A stretch of 42,162 nt of DNA from Mediterranea massiliensis. GTDB taxonomy: Bacteria > Bacteroidota > Bacteroidia > Bacteroidales > Bacteroidaceae. Shown here piece by piece: positions 15,912 through 24,784 of the stretch (within the stretch, counting starts at the first letter, position 1; each line of letters opens with the position of its first letter). The notes under the pieces are model-generated. The model searched no databases. It was not told where the DNA came from and saw nothing but the letters and a program-made list of their open reading frames with translations. The stretch spans positions 1 through 42,162 of the forward strand of contig CATXSD010000011.1 in NCBI GenBank assembly GCA_958402075.1. Direction: 5' to 3'. A program made the position numbers and the translations under genes.

Positions 15912-16660
15912 CGGGATATATCGGTTAATCTTTGTTTGACTGCTTCATAAATCAGGATACCTGCCGCCACGGATACGTTGAGCGACTCGATGGTACCCAA
16001 CATCGGAATCTTCACCCATTCGTCGCACAAGGCCAGGTTATCGTAGGAAACGCCCTTGTCCTCGGCACCCATGATGATGCACATCGGGCCGGTATAATCG
16101 GCCTTCGTATAGTCGTAGTCGCCTTTCTCAGTAGCGGCCACAATGTGGAAGCCGCTGTTCTTGAGGTATTGCAGGGTGTCCTTCAGGCTCTGTTCGCGGC
16201 ATACGGGCAAGGTGTGCAGAGCGCCGGCCGACGTCTTCATGGCATCGGCATTCACCGTCACGCTGTTCTTGGCGGGGATGATGACGGCATCGACCGCCGC
16301 ACACTCGCACGTACGGGCAATGGCTCCGAAGTTGCGCACGTCCGTCACACCGTCGAGCATCACGAAGAGCGGGTTCTTGCCCTGCTCAAAGAGGAAAGGC
16401 ACGAGGTCTTCCGTCTTCTGGTAGGTGACGGCCGAGACGAAGGCCACCACACCCTGATGATTCTTGCGCGTAATCTTGTTGATGCGCTCCACCGGCACCC
16501 GCTGGACGGGTATCAGCGTCCCCTTGAGGGCGGCAAACAGCTCCTTGGACAGGTCGCTCTGTATGTCTCTCTTCACCAGTATCTTGTCGATGTCCTTGCC
16601 GGCCTGTATGGCTTCTATCACGGCACGGACGCCGAAAATCATTTCGCTTTTGTCTGTCAT
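15908..16660 (-). CDS. rlmB: TrmH-family 23S rRNA (guanosine-2'-O-) methyltransferase RlmB
   Basis: A 250-aa SPOUT methyltransferase using S-adenosylmethionine to 2'-O-methylate a guanosine, probably G2251 of 23S rRNA. The N-terminal RNA-binding substrate domain (FGVRAVIEAIQAGKDIDKILV, about 9-29) precedes the three SPOUT motifs: motif 1 NFGAIART with the conserved Asn and Arg, motif 2 IIMGAEDKGVS, and motif 3 IPMLGTIESLNVSVAAGIL. The length is normal. It lies 17 bp after recN and overlaps the next gene by 4 bp. Exact rRNA specificity is by family; a tRNA target cannot be excluded. Confidence 0.9.
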   Translation of the reverse strand: MTDKSEMIFGVRAVIEAIQAGKDIDKILVKRDIQSDLSKELFAALKGTLIPVQRVPVERINKITRKNHQGVVAFVSAVTYQKTEDLVPFLFEQGKNPLFVMLDGVTDVRNFGAIARTCECAAVDAVIIPAKNSVTVNADAMKTSAGALHTLPVCREQSLKDTLQYLKNSGFHIVAATEKGDYDYTKADYTGPMCIIMGAEDKGVSYDNLALCDEWVKIPMLGTIESLNVSVAAGILIYEAVKQRLTDISR

Positions 16661-16677
16661 TACTTTATCTTATTAGT

Positions 16678-18342
16678 TTATTTATCCAGTTTCAGCAAGG
16701 CGCGGGCGTTGTTCAGCGCGGCCTCGGTCAGGGTGGCTCCACTCAGCATGTGGGCCAGTTCCTCCACCCGTTCGTCGTCGGTCAAGCGACGGATGTGGCT
16801 GTTCGTTTCCACCTCATTATCTTCCTTATAGACCTTATAGTGGGCCCGTCCGCGTGCGGCAATCTGCGGCAGGTGGGTGATACTGATGACCTGACGGTCG
16901 TTGTCGCCCATCTCCTGCATGATGTCGGCCATGCGGTCGGCTATCTCGCCCGACACGCCCGTGTCGATTTCGTCGAACACGATGGTGGGCAACTTGACGG
17001 CTCCGGCTATCATGGCCTTGACGGACAGCATAACACGCGCTATCTCACCACCCGAAGCCACCTGCGAAATGCTCTGCAACACACCGTTCTTGTTGGCCGA
17101 GAAGAGAAAGTTCACCGTATCGGCTCCATGTACGCCCGGCTCCTTGCGAGTGCCAATTTCCACCTGGAAGCGGACGTTGGGCATGCCCAGCGGCACCAGC
17201 CGTGCGGCCATCTGCCGCTCCACTTCGCGGGCGGCACGGGTACGTGCTTCGGTCAAGACCTGCGCCTGGGCGGTGACCTGCGTGAAGAACTCCTTCACAC
17301 GCGCTTCGAGACGGGCGATGTCTTCGTCGGACGACGTAATGGCCGAAAGTTGCAAAGCATAGTTTTCCTGCAAGGAAAGCAATGCTTTGACCGTATCAAC
17401 ACGATGCTTTTGCTGAAGGGAATAAATGAGATTGAGACGGGCGTTCACTTCGTCGAGGCGGGCGGGGTTGAATTCAACTTCTTCTTCCTTGTCGGACACC
17501 TCTTGCGAAATGTCTTTCAGCTCGATGTAGACGCTGTCCAGACGGTCGGCCAGCTCGCCTGCAGGAGCAAAGACCGAACGCAGGCCCATCATCGTATTCT
17601 GACAATCCTTCAAGGCTTCGAGCACACTGCCTTCGTCGGCGTTCAGTGCCTGTCCGGCCCGATAGAGACCGGCCTTGATGTCTTCGGCATGGGTCAGCAT
17701 CTCAGCCTCCTGCTCCAGCTCTTCCTGTTCGCCATCGGTAAGATTGGCTTCCTCCAGCTGCTCCAGCTGGAAACGGATGTAGTCTTCATCCGCACGGCTC
17801 TGCTCGGCACGGGCCACCAGCTCTTCCAGGTCCTGACGGGCCTGCCGCCAGTCGTTGTACAACTTCTGATAGGCGGCCAGCTCGGCCTCATCGTGCGCCA
17901 ACAGGTCGAGCACGTTCAGCTGGAAGCCTTCCTTGTTGAGCAAGAGGTTCTGATGCTGCGAGTGGACGTCGATGAGCAGTTCGCCCAGTTCCTTCATCTG
18001 CGCCAACGAAGCGGGCGTATCGTTGATGAAGGCACGGCTCTTGCCCGAAGCATAGAGCTCGCGACGCAGGATGCACTCGTCTTCGTACTCCAGTTCGTTG
18101 GCTTCGAAGAAAGGCTTCATGCCATAGGCTGAAACGTCGAAATGAGCTTCGATGACACACTTCGTGGCCCCCTTGCGGATGGACTTCACGTCGGCACGCT
18201 GGCCCAGCAACAAGCCGATAGCCCCCAAGATGATGGACTTTCCGGCACCAGTCTCGCCCGTTATGACAGAAAAGCCACTATCAAAGCGGATGTCCAGCTT
18301 TTCTATCAACGCATAATTCTGTATGTAGAGTGAACGCAACAT
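16678..18342 (-). CDS. recN: DNA repair protein RecN
   Basis: A 554-aa SMC-like ATPase acting early in double-strand-break repair. The N-terminal Walker A is GETGAGKS at residues 29-36. A long coiled coil covers about 160-360 (many Glu/Gln/Leu/Ala heptads). The C-terminal half has the signature ASGGEIARVMLSVK, the Walker B TIVFDEIDTGVSG and the D-loop SITHLPQIAARG. The length is typical. It lies in the dnaN-exonuclease-coaBC-recN-rlmB operon with 17-bp gaps on either side. No LexA-like site is apparent upstream, and expression is probably from the operon promoter. Confidence 0.96.
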   Translation of the reverse strand: MLRSLYIQNYALIEKLDIRFDSGFSVITGETGAGKSIILGAIGLLLGQRADVKSIRKGATKCVIEAHFDVSAYGMKPFFEANELEYEDECILRRELYASGKSRAFINDTPASLAQMKELGELLIDVHSQHQNLLLNKEGFQLNVLDLLAHDEAELAAYQKLYNDWRQARQDLEELVARAEQSRADEDYIRFQLEQLEEANLTDGEQEELEQEAEMLTHAEDIKAGLYRAGQALNADEGSVLEALKDCQNTMMGLRSVFAPAGELADRLDSVYIELKDISQEVSDKEEEVEFNPARLDEVNARLNLIYSLQQKHRVDTVKALLSLQENYALQLSAITSSDEDIARLEARVKEFFTQVTAQAQVLTEARTRAAREVERQMAARLVPLGMPNVRFQVEIGTRKEPGVHGADTVNFLFSANKNGVLQSISQVASGGEIARVMLSVKAMIAGAVKLPTIVFDEIDTGVSGEIADRMADIMQEMGDNDRQVISITHLPQIAARGRAHYKVYKEDNEVETNSHIRRLTDDERVEELAHMLSGATLTEAALNNARALLKLDK

Positions 18343-18359
18343 AATATCTTACTCCGTAT

Positions 18360-19583
18360 CTATCGGTTCAACACTTCGGCCAGCCGGTCGACAATGTCGG
18401 CTGCCACTTCGTCCTTGGTTTTCAGCGGATACTCCGTACGGCCCTCGGCATCGATAATGGTTACCTTGTTGGTGTCGCAGCGGAAGCCTGCCCCCTTGTC
18501 GTTCAGCGAATTCAAGACGATGAAATCCAGGTTCTTCCGCTTCAGTTTGTCTTCGGCATTCTGCTGCTCGTTATGGGTTTCGAGCGCAAAACCCACCAAC
18601 ACTTTCCGTTCGGACGAAGCAGCCTTCAGCCGTCCCAAAGCAGCGGCAATGTCCTGTGTGGGCTTCAAGGCGAGGGTCATGTCGCCCGTCTTCTCGCGCT
18701 TGATTTTCTCGTCGGCCACGTGTTCGGGCGTATAGTCGGCCACGGCCGCACAAAGGATGGCGGCATCGGCCTGCGGAAAGAGCGACGTGGCGGCTTCATA
18801 CATCTGTGCGGCCGACTCCACATCGCGTCTCTCAGCCATCGGATAACGGGTGTCACGCTGTACGGGCCCCGTCACAAGCAGGACACGGGCGCCACGACTG
18901 GCACATTCATCGGCCAGCGCAAAGCCCATCTTGCCCGACGAATAGTTTCCGATGAAACGTACAGGGTCTATCTTTTCGTACGTGGGTCCTGTCGTTATCA
19001 GAATGGTCTTTCCCTTAAGGTCACCCTCCTGCGCTGCAAAGTATCGCTCCAGGTGGCGGATGATGTTTTCAGGTTCTTCCATACGTCCCTTGCCCACCAG
19101 GTGGCTGGCCAACTCGCCCGTACCCGGCTCGATGATGTGATTGCCATAGGAACGGAGCTTCTCCAAATTCTGCTGGGTGGACGGATGGGCAAACATGTCG
19201 AGGTCCATGGCCGGTGCGATGAATACGGGCGCTTTGGCCGACAGATACGTTGTGATGAGCATGTTGTCGGCAATGCCATTGGCCATCTTGCCAATGGTAG
19301 AAGCCGTAGCGGGAGCTATCAGCATGGCATCGGCCCAAAGACCCAAGTCTACGTGACTGTTCCACGTGCCGTCGCGCTGGGCGAAGAACTCGCTGATGAC
19401 AGGCTTGCTGGTAAGGGCAGACAGGGTAATGGGCGTGATAAACTCCTTGCCCGCAGGCGTGATGACCACCTGCACCTCTGCCCCACGCTTGATGAGGCCA
19501 CGGATGATATAGCAGGCTTTGTAGGCAGCAATGCTACCCGTAATGCCCAAAACAATCTTCTTGCCTTTCAATACATTTGTCAT
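18360..19583 (-). CDS. coaBC: Bifunctional phosphopantothenoylcysteine decarboxylase / phosphopantothenate--cysteine ligase
   Basis: A 407-aa enzyme for two central steps of coenzyme A synthesis. The N-terminal flavoprotein CoaC (about 1-185) carries the catalytic His77 in SHVDLGLWAD and a substrate loop APAMD at 124-127 (the E. coli loop is PAMN). The C-terminal CoaB (about 190-407) has the ligase signature TTGPTYEKIDPVRFIGNYSS and the KIKRE segment. The length matches the family. It is spaced 20 bp after the exonuclease gene and 17 bp before recN. Confidence 0.95.
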   Translation of the reverse strand: MTNVLKGKKIVLGITGSIAAYKACYIIRGLIKRGAEVQVVITPAGKEFITPITLSALTSKPVISEFFAQRDGTWNSHVDLGLWADAMLIAPATASTIGKMANGIADNMLITTYLSAKAPVFIAPAMDLDMFAHPSTQQNLEKLRSYGNHIIEPGTGELASHLVGKGRMEEPENIIRHLERYFAAQEGDLKGKTILITTGPTYEKIDPVRFIGNYSSGKMGFALADECASRGARVLLVTGPVQRDTRYPMAERRDVESAAQMYEAATSLFPQADAAILCAAVADYTPEHVADEKIKREKTGDMTLALKPTQDIAAALGRLKAASSERKVLVGFALETHNEQQNAEDKLKRKNLDFIVLNSLNDKGAGFRCDTNKVTIIDAEGRTEYPLKTKDEVAADIVDRLAEVLNR

Positions 19584-19603
19584 AATCGGAAAGCCTCTCT
19601 GAT

Positions 19604-20374
19604 TTATTTATGTGCCAACTCACGCAAGCGGATTTTGGTGAGCATGGCCTTGGTGTTCAACGTAAAGTCACTGTTCAATATCCAGCCATAATAACCCGGA
19701 TCGCGCTTCAGCACTTCGGCCACAGGCATGCCTTTGTACTTGCCGAAGTTGAAGATTTCCATCCCTTTGTCATCGTAAACCATGCGACCTGCAAAATCCA
19801 CATTCTTGTTGAAGCTGGAATAGTCGGACAGGAAAGCTACATCGTTCTGCAACTCCGGATAGCGGTCAAGCTGCGCCATCAGCACCTCGTAAGTGGCCCT
19901 CGTATCGGCTTCGGCCGTATGGGCATCCTCCAGATTCTTGCCGCAATAGAACTTGTAGGCAGCAGAAAGCGTGCGCTGCTCCATCTTGTGGAAGATGACC
20001 TGCACGTCAATAAACTTACGACGACTCAGGTCTATGTCCACTTCGGCACGCAGGAATTCTTCGGCCAGCAGAGGAATGTCGAAACGGTTGGAGTTGAAGC
20101 CTGCCAAGTCGCATCCCTCGATGTCATTGGCCACACTGCGCGCCACTTCCTTGAAGGTAGGGCAGTCGGCTACATCGGCATCATAAATGCCGTGAATGGC
20201 CGAAGCGGTTTCGGGAATGTGCATTTCAGGATTGATGCGCATCGTCTTGGATTCTTCATTGCCATTGGGATATACCTTGAGATAGCAGATCTCCACGATG
20301 CGGTCGCTATTGATATTGGTACCGGTGGTTTCCAAGTCGAAAAACACCAGCGGATTCTTCAAATTCAGTTTCAT
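19604..20374 (-). CDS. DnaQ-like 3'-5' exonuclease
   Basis: A 256-aa DEDDh exonuclease related to the epsilon subunit of DNA polymerase III. The first motif FFDLETTG supplies Asp13 and Glu15, the second motif lies in AGFNSNRFDIPLL, and the third is the HTAEADTRATYEVL segment. The C-terminal extension (about 185-256) contains a FNFGKYKGMPVAEVL segment of the type seen in many DnaQ-like nucleases. The start at 20374 (MKLNLKN) fits the family; 20386 would add four residues. It follows dnaN with a 135-bp structured gap, so it may act with the sliding clamp in proofreading or repair. The precise role is uncertain. Confidence 0.88.
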   Translation of the reverse strand: MKLNLKNPLVFFDLETTGTNINSDRIVEICYLKVYPNGNEESKTMRINPEMHIPETASAIHGIYDADVADCPTFKEVARSVANDIEGCDLAGFNSNRFDIPLLAEEFLRAEVDIDLSRRKFIDVQVIFHKMEQRTLSAAYKFYCGKNLEDAHTAEADTRATYEVLMAQLDRYPELQNDVAFLSDYSSFNKNVDFAGRMVYDDKGMEIFNFGKYKGMPVAEVLKRDPGYYGWILNSDFTLNTKAMLTKIRLRELAHK

Positions 20375-20407
20375 ATTGCAATTCATTATTGGCAGCCGAC
20401 AAACGAA

Positions 20408-20475
20408 CGAGTTGACAAGACCATAAAGCCATCCTGACCGAAGTCCTTTTTTCGCTTTAGCGTCTTGCCAACTCG
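20408..20475. other. Long-range inverted repeat between dnaN and the exonuclease gene
   Basis: CGAGTTGACAAGA (20408-20420) and TCTTGCCAACTCG (20463-20475) are complementary at 12 of 13 positions around a 42-nt loop. A small AGGCC/GGCCT hairpin lies just beside it (about 20477-20491). There is no U-tract in the operon direction, so it is not a plain terminator. It could be an mRNA processing or attenuation structure. Confidence 0.5.
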
Positions 20476-20509
20476 CAGGCCTTGCCGGCCTTTTTCGCTA
20501 TTTGTTTGT

Positions 20510-21634
20510 TCAATCGTTCAACATCATAGGCATCAACAACATCAGCAGGTCTTCATTCTCTTCCTGCTCCACAGGAATGATGACACCCGCCCGCGAAGGA
20601 TCGGCCAGCTCGATGACCACCTCTTCAGCAGAAATGTTGTTGAGGATGTCCAGCAGGAAGGTCGACTTGAAACCGATGCTCATGTCATTGCCGTCATACT
20701 GACAAATCTGTGTCTCTTCGGCAGAAGTTGAGAAGTCAATATCTTGAGCAGAGATAGTGATCTGGTTCTTGCTCAAACGCAATTTGATCAGACTGCTGGC
20801 CTGGGAAGAGAAGATGGAGACACGGCGCAAAGCCCCTATCAGCGACTGGCGGTCTACCGTCACCTTGTAGGGGTTGTTCTGAGGTATGACCGAATTGTAG
20901 TTGGGATAACGCCCTTCTATCAGACGGCACACCATACGATAGCTTTCCAACGTAAAGACAGCATTGCGTTCGTCAAACTCAATGACCACCTGTCCCTGTT
21001 CCTTGGCAAGCAGGTTCTTCAACAAGTTGGCCGGTTTCTTGGGCAGGATGAAGGCCGCACGCTCATTGCCATGGGCAGCCAGCGTCTTGCACCGCACCAG
21101 CTTGTGACCATCCGAAGCAACCATCGTAATGTCGTCTGTCGTAATGTCAAAGTAGATACCATTCATTACAGGACGGAGTTCGTCGTCGGCCGTAGCAAAT
21201 ACCGAACGGTTGATGCCATTCAGCAACACCTGTGCATCAATCTCCACACGAACAGCATTGTCGCCCAACTGGGTCAGCTGAGGGAACTCATCGGCATTCT
21301 GTGCCATCAGACTATACTTACCATTCTGATACTGCACATTGATTTCCAACGTTTCAAGATTGATTTCAAAAGAAAGCGGCTGTTCGGGAATTTCCTTCAA
21401 AGCATCCAGCAACGTCTTGGCCGTAACGGCAAAACGTCCGTCAGCATCACTTTCGTTCACCTCCAAAGAGGTAACCAAAGTCGTCTCACTGTCGGATGCT
21501 GTGACAGACAAGGTTCCATCCTGCAAATCAAACAGGAAACAATCCAAAATGGGCAAGGCATTCTTCGAATTTATCACACGACTAACGGCCTGCAAATGAC
21601 CGGAAAGCGCAGTGCTCGACACAATAAATCTCAT
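20510..21634 (-). CDS. dnaN: DNA polymerase III beta subunit (sliding clamp)
   Basis: A 374-aa ring-forming processivity factor of replication. The three repeated clamp domains can be followed: MRFIVSSTALSGHLQAVSRVI at the start, a middle domain from about 128 (NGINRSVFATADDELRPVMNG) and a C-terminal domain ending in the LLMLLMPMMLND tail (the E. coli tail is VMPMRL), which forms part of the partner-binding pocket. The length is standard. It has its own strong promoter and heads the minus-strand operon. It is not next to dnaA here, which is usual in Bacteroidota, and no origin-like repeats are visible. Confidence 0.97.
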   Translation of the reverse strand: MRFIVSSTALSGHLQAVSRVINSKNALPILDCFLFDLQDGTLSVTASDSETTLVTSLEVNESDADGRFAVTAKTLLDALKEIPEQPLSFEINLETLEINVQYQNGKYSLMAQNADEFPQLTQLGDNAVRVEIDAQVLLNGINRSVFATADDELRPVMNGIYFDITTDDITMVASDGHKLVRCKTLAAHGNERAAFILPKKPANLLKNLLAKEQGQVVIEFDERNAVFTLESYRMVCRLIEGRYPNYNSVIPQNNPYKVTVDRQSLIGALRRVSIFSSQASSLIKLRLSKNQITISAQDIDFSTSAEETQICQYDGNDMSIGFKSTFLLDILNNISAEEVVIELADPSRAGVIIPVEQEENEDLLMLLMPMMLND

Positions 21635-21683
21635 ATCTTCGTAATATTTTAGTTTTTATTTCTTCAAGTTGACGTTTGCTGCA

Positions 21684-21715
21684 CAAAGTTAACAAAAGAA
21701 TTTCCTACTGACAAA
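21684..21715 (-). promoter_or_regulatory. dnaN promoter
   Basis: On the minus strand, TTTG (complement of 21712-21715), a 20-bp spacer and TAACTTTG (complement of 21684-21691) match the Bacteroidota promoter consensus perfectly. The leader is about 45 nt. Confidence 0.8.
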
Positions 21716-21768
21716 GAATATGATGAGAAAAAACTGGGAAGAATGCTTCCTATATTCCTAAAAAAATG

Positions 21769-21776
21769 TAACTTCG
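21769..21776 (+). promoter_or_regulatory. Candidate -7 element of the DUF3127 gene
   Basis: TAACTTCG matches TAnnTTTG at all but one position and lies 33 bp before the ATG at 21810. No clear -33 is seen. Confidence 0.4.
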
Positions 21777-21809
21777 CCCCATCAAAAATTAGAAAAAGCA
21801 ACAATAACA

Positions 21810-22184
21810 ATGGAATTTACAGGAAAAATTATTGCCATACTGCAGCCTAGAAGCGGTACATCCAAGAACGGCAACGAATGGAAAGTACAGGAATACGTGA
21901 TTGAAAATCACGACCAATATCCCCGCAAAATGTGTTTCGACGTGTTTGGCGCCGACAAAATAGAACAATTCAACATCCAGATGGGTGAAGAGCTGACCGT
22001 ATCTTTCGATATCGATGCCCGCCAATGGCAGGACCGCTGGTTCAACAGCATCCGCGCCTGGAAAGTGGAACGTGTAGGTACAACCGCCGCTACCCCTTCA
22101 CCAGGCATGCCGACTCCTCCACCAGCACCGACAGCAGCTCCTGATTTTTTAAGCGGAGACTCTACAGACGACCTGCCTTTCTGA
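21810..22184 (+). CDS. DUF3127 family OB-fold-like protein with SSB-like C-terminal tail
   Basis: A 124-aa cytoplasmic protein. Residues 1-88 have the alternating strands of an OB-fold and match the DUF3127 family as I know it (MEFTGKIIAIL, NGNEWKVQEYVIE, MCFDVFGADKI, ELTVSFDIDARQWQDRWFNSIRAWKVE). A Pro/Ala/Thr-rich linker (about 91-111) follows, then an acidic tip ending SGDSTDDLPF. The layout copies bacterial SSB, where the DDxPF tip recruits replication and repair proteins. DNA binding is therefore likely but not shown. It is divergent from dnaN with a 175-bp shared upstream region. Confidence 0.82.
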   Translation: MEFTGKIIAILQPRSGTSKNGNEWKVQEYVIENHDQYPRKMCFDVFGADKIEQFNIQMGEELTVSFDIDARQWQDRWFNSIRAWKVERVGTTAATPSPGMPTPPPAPTAAPDFLSGDSTDDLPF

Positions 22185-22220
22185 AATCAAAAACGGACAA
22201 GAGGAAACGACAGCTTCCAA

Positions 22221-22256
22221 ACAATGAGAGCATCCCCCACGGGATGCCCTTATTGT
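22221..22256. terminator. Bidirectional terminator between DUF3127 and the DUF3352-like gene
   Basis: The left arm ACAATGAGAGCATCCC (22221-22236) pairs with 22241-22256 over 16 positions with one mismatch and one G-U pair, around a 4-nt loop. It separates two convergent genes. Confidence 0.8.
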
Positions 22257-22282
22257 ATTATCTCATCCACAAGCCGTTACAT

Positions 22283-23914
22283 TCAGGAGGATTCCGACAT
22301 CGTGTCTTTCAGGCGATAAAGCAAAACGATATTCGGACAAATAACGCCATCCACACGACAAACTTGGATTGCCAACTGAAAATGACGGAAAAAATCGAAA
22401 TGCGTTTCAAAAAACGAGGGTAACATTCCTGTTGTGAACAAAGAATTCAAAGCCATGGTTTCCATATCTGCCATCAACACAAAATCATAAACTGGCGACA
22501 ACTGTTCCACCATCGCTCCATATACAGGAGAACATTCCAAACTGTTCTTTTGCTTCAATTCCTTGACATAAGCGGCCAAAGCATCTTCATCTGCAGCAAA
22601 CAACAAACGATTTTGATAAAAAGTAGCATACCCATAAGTTTGCCTACGCTTATCAGCTGCCAATTTTGAAATCAGACAACCGGAAGGCAAACGATAAAGA
22701 CGCATACCTCCTATTCCTGTCACAGCCGAAAAATTCTTATAAAAAGGATATTGTCCTTGAGAAATATCATACAAAAGTGTGTGCAACCCCCTTTGAGCGG
22801 CCCCAATATCCTTCAACGCAATCCCCAATACCTGCCTGGGCTTGGCAAAGGCAGGATCGGGTGGAGAAAACGAACAAGAAACAACTTGTCCCTGAGCGTG
22901 TTCCAACAAATAAGCAACCAATAAATGATCAAAACGTTCTCCCTCGGCAGTAGTCAACGAATCTGCAGCACAATGACTCAAGACATGTTGCCAGCCAGCC
23001 ATGTCTACCGGCAAAGCTTCACATCTATACAATAAAGTAGATTGTGGCAATTCGGCTCCTGGAAAACCTGCGACAGGATGACATCCGGCAAAAGCATAAC
23101 GACAAGTATCCGCTGCCGATACGCCATAAGCCGCACCCGCACAATAAATTCCCTCTTCGGACAATTTCATATCAAACTCCAACCACACATCACGATAGTC
23201 GGCCGAGTCTACCTGTGGCCTTTCCCCAAGATTCTTCCAACGCAGAAATAAAACAGACTTACGAGCTTCTTGACGGGCCTGTACGGCAGGACGGAAATTT
23301 TCTAAACGAAGCAAAGATTTTCCACTTTTCCAAGTGTCAATAACCTGCTCCACTAACCGCTTCTGAAAACTGACTACCAAAAAATCACGTTTCATCCATA
23401 ACGAAAGAAAGCGTCCGTCAGAAAGAGAATAGATAGATATTTCTTGCCCTCGATAACCGAATGTTTTTGAAGGGAAACTTGATGAACCATATTGCTTTAT
23501 ATAGTTTTCCAACATCTCGCGGTCTTCAAGTCCCAATTTACAATAAAGTACCTGGTCATTTCTTAAATCAGACGGATGGAAACTGATAAGCATCTCGTTC
23601 ATTTGGCCACTCAAGCCATGAGGCTCCCTTTCCATCAACACCCGCAGATAACGTTTGACGCAAGAAAACAAATCGGAAGCATATAGAAAATGATGGTCAC
23701 GACTACAGCCCATACGGTCAATGACCTCTATGAAGTCCGTCAATTTGTCTGTCGCAAATACAGCTTCCACGTCTTGAGGAACCAAAGTACACAAATCGAA
23801 ATCACGCCGCTCATCCAACGCATTGAGCCGTACAAACGAATACACACCAAAAGCCATGCACATCAACACGATGCACACAATCAAACTGACTCGTATCGAA
23901 TGGGTTGGCTTCAT
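22283..23914 (-). CDS. Membrane-anchored DUF3352-like protein of unknown function
   Basis: A 543-aa protein with one N-terminal membrane helix (about residues 7-28, VSLIVCIVLMCMAFGVYSF) and a large extracytoplasmic part without other membrane segments. The layout, with repeated alpha/beta segments such as LVPQDVEAVFATDKLTDFIE and YATFYQNRLLFAADEDALAAY, resembles DUF3352-type proteins of Bacteroidota, but I am not certain of the family. No catalytic motif is visible. The start at 23914 (MKPTHSIRV) has a GGAG 6 nt upstream; 23941 would place the start upstream of the predicted transcript start. It appears to have its own promoter. Base composition is clearly more AT-rich than in the genes left of 20 kb. 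Confidence 0.7.
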   Translation of the reverse strand: MKPTHSIRVSLIVCIVLMCMAFGVYSFVRLNALDERRDFDLCTLVPQDVEAVFATDKLTDFIEVIDRMGCSRDHHFLYASDLFSCVKRYLRVLMEREPHGLSGQMNEMLISFHPSDLRNDQVLYCKLGLEDREMLENYIKQYGSSSFPSKTFGYRGQEISIYSLSDGRFLSLWMKRDFLVVSFQKRLVEQVIDTWKSGKSLLRLENFRPAVQARQEARKSVLFLRWKNLGERPQVDSADYRDVWLEFDMKLSEEGIYCAGAAYGVSAADTCRYAFAGCHPVAGFPGAELPQSTLLYRCEALPVDMAGWQHVLSHCAADSLTTAEGERFDHLLVAYLLEHAQGQVVSCSFSPPDPAFAKPRQVLGIALKDIGAAQRGLHTLLYDISQGQYPFYKNFSAVTGIGGMRLYRLPSGCLISKLAADKRRQTYGYATFYQNRLLFAADEDALAAYVKELKQKNSLECSPVYGAMVEQLSPVYDFVLMADMETMALNSLFTTGMLPSFFETHFDFFRHFQLAIQVCRVDGVICPNIVLLYRLKDTMSESS

Positions 23915-23938
23915 AGGCGCTCCAGCTTGTTCCGTTTG

Positions 23939-23969
23939 CAAAAATAAACAAAATTGCTAACGAAGCAAA
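23939..23969 (-). promoter_or_regulatory. Promoter of the DUF3352-like gene
   Basis: On the minus strand, TTTG (complement of 23966-23969), 19 bp and TATTTTTG (complement of 23939-23946) fit the Bacteroidota consensus. The leader is about 18 nt. It lies in the gap after the PhnP-like gene. Confidence 0.7.
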
Positions 23970-23986
23970 ATCTGCGCCAAAAAAAA

Positions 23987-24754
23987 TTAAAACTTTATTT
24001 TTAATCCATCATAAGCGAAATGCACATGGGGAGGAAGATGACGACTAATCTCCGCATGTAAACCGGCATGATGACTCATGTGAATAAAATAAGTTTCACG
24101 GGCACCAATACGGGCCGCCGCTTCCAAGGCCTGGGATATACATTGGTGTGTGCCATGGGGTTCCACACGCAGAGCATTCATCACCAAGACATCTATCCCC
24201 TTCAACAATTCATAAGAAGCATCAGGCATCGTGAGCATATCCGTCACATATCCCAAACGCCCTCCGATCCGATACCCCAAAATGGGCAGACGACCATGCA
24301 TTACCTGGAAAGGCCATATCTCTGTATTTTTTATAAGAAAAGGCTCCCCAGCCTTTACTTCGTTCAAATAAATGCGAGGTATTCCCGGATATTTGTGTTC
24401 CACAAAACAATAGGGCATACGCGTACGTAAATGTTCTGCCGTATACGCATCTGAAAAAACGGGAATTTCACCAAAACGACAGAAAGGACGCAAGTCATCC
24501 AACCCTCCCACATGGTCATAGTGTTCATGCGTTATCAGTACACCGTCAATGGCACCAAACCACGATGAACGCATCATCTGCTCTCTGAAGTCAGGACCAC
24601 AATCTATCAAAATTGTCGTCCCCTCATCCGTATGCAATAAAGCCGAAGCCCGAAGTCTGTTGTCACGCGGATCATCCGAAGTACATACAGGACATGTACA
24701 TCCTACCTCTGGTACTCCTGTGGAAGTTCCACTACCCAAAATTCTCAATTCCAC
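23987..24754 (-). CDS. PhnP-like metallo-beta-lactamase fold hydrolase
   Basis: A 255-aa cytoplasmic metal-dependent hydrolase. The MBL metal motif is THEHYDHVGG with His76, His78, Asp80 and His81; Asp51 is in LIDCGPDF and a late His is in IHMSHHAG. An additional Cys cluster GCTCPVC (Cys19, Cys21, Cys24) matches the structural zinc site of PhnP, which hydrolyses cyclic ribosyl phosphate in phosphonate degradation. No other phn genes are nearby, so it probably acts on another phosphodiester (possibly a housekeeping cyclic phosphate). It lies 30 bp downstream of murB and is probably in the same transcript. Confidence 0.85.
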   Translation of the reverse strand: MELRILGSGTSTGVPEVGCTCPVCTSDDPRDNRLRASALLHTDEGTTILIDCGPDFREQMMRSSWFGAIDGVLITHEHYDHVGGLDDLRPFCRFGEIPVFSDAYTAEHLRTRMPYCFVEHKYPGIPRIYLNEVKAGEPFLIKNTEIWPFQVMHGRLPILGYRIGGRLGYVTDMLTMPDASYELLKGIDVLVMNALRVEPHGTHQCISQALEAAARIGARETYFIHMSHHAGLHAEISRHLPPHVHFAYDGLKIKF

Positions 24755-24784
24755 TGTTGTATCAAAATTAAATAGTTTCTTCCA

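Noticed and set aside
16750..18132. 460-aa ORF antisense to recN
   Set aside because: The opposite strand holds a complete RecN with all ATPase motifs.
20477..20495. AGGCC/GGCCT hairpin with T-run as a + strand terminator
   Set aside because: No + strand gene lies upstream, so it is kept only as part of the gap structure.
23987..24754. PhnP-like gene as part of a phosphonate operon
   Set aside because: No C-P lyase or transport genes are nearby, and only the Cys cluster and MBL fold are shared.
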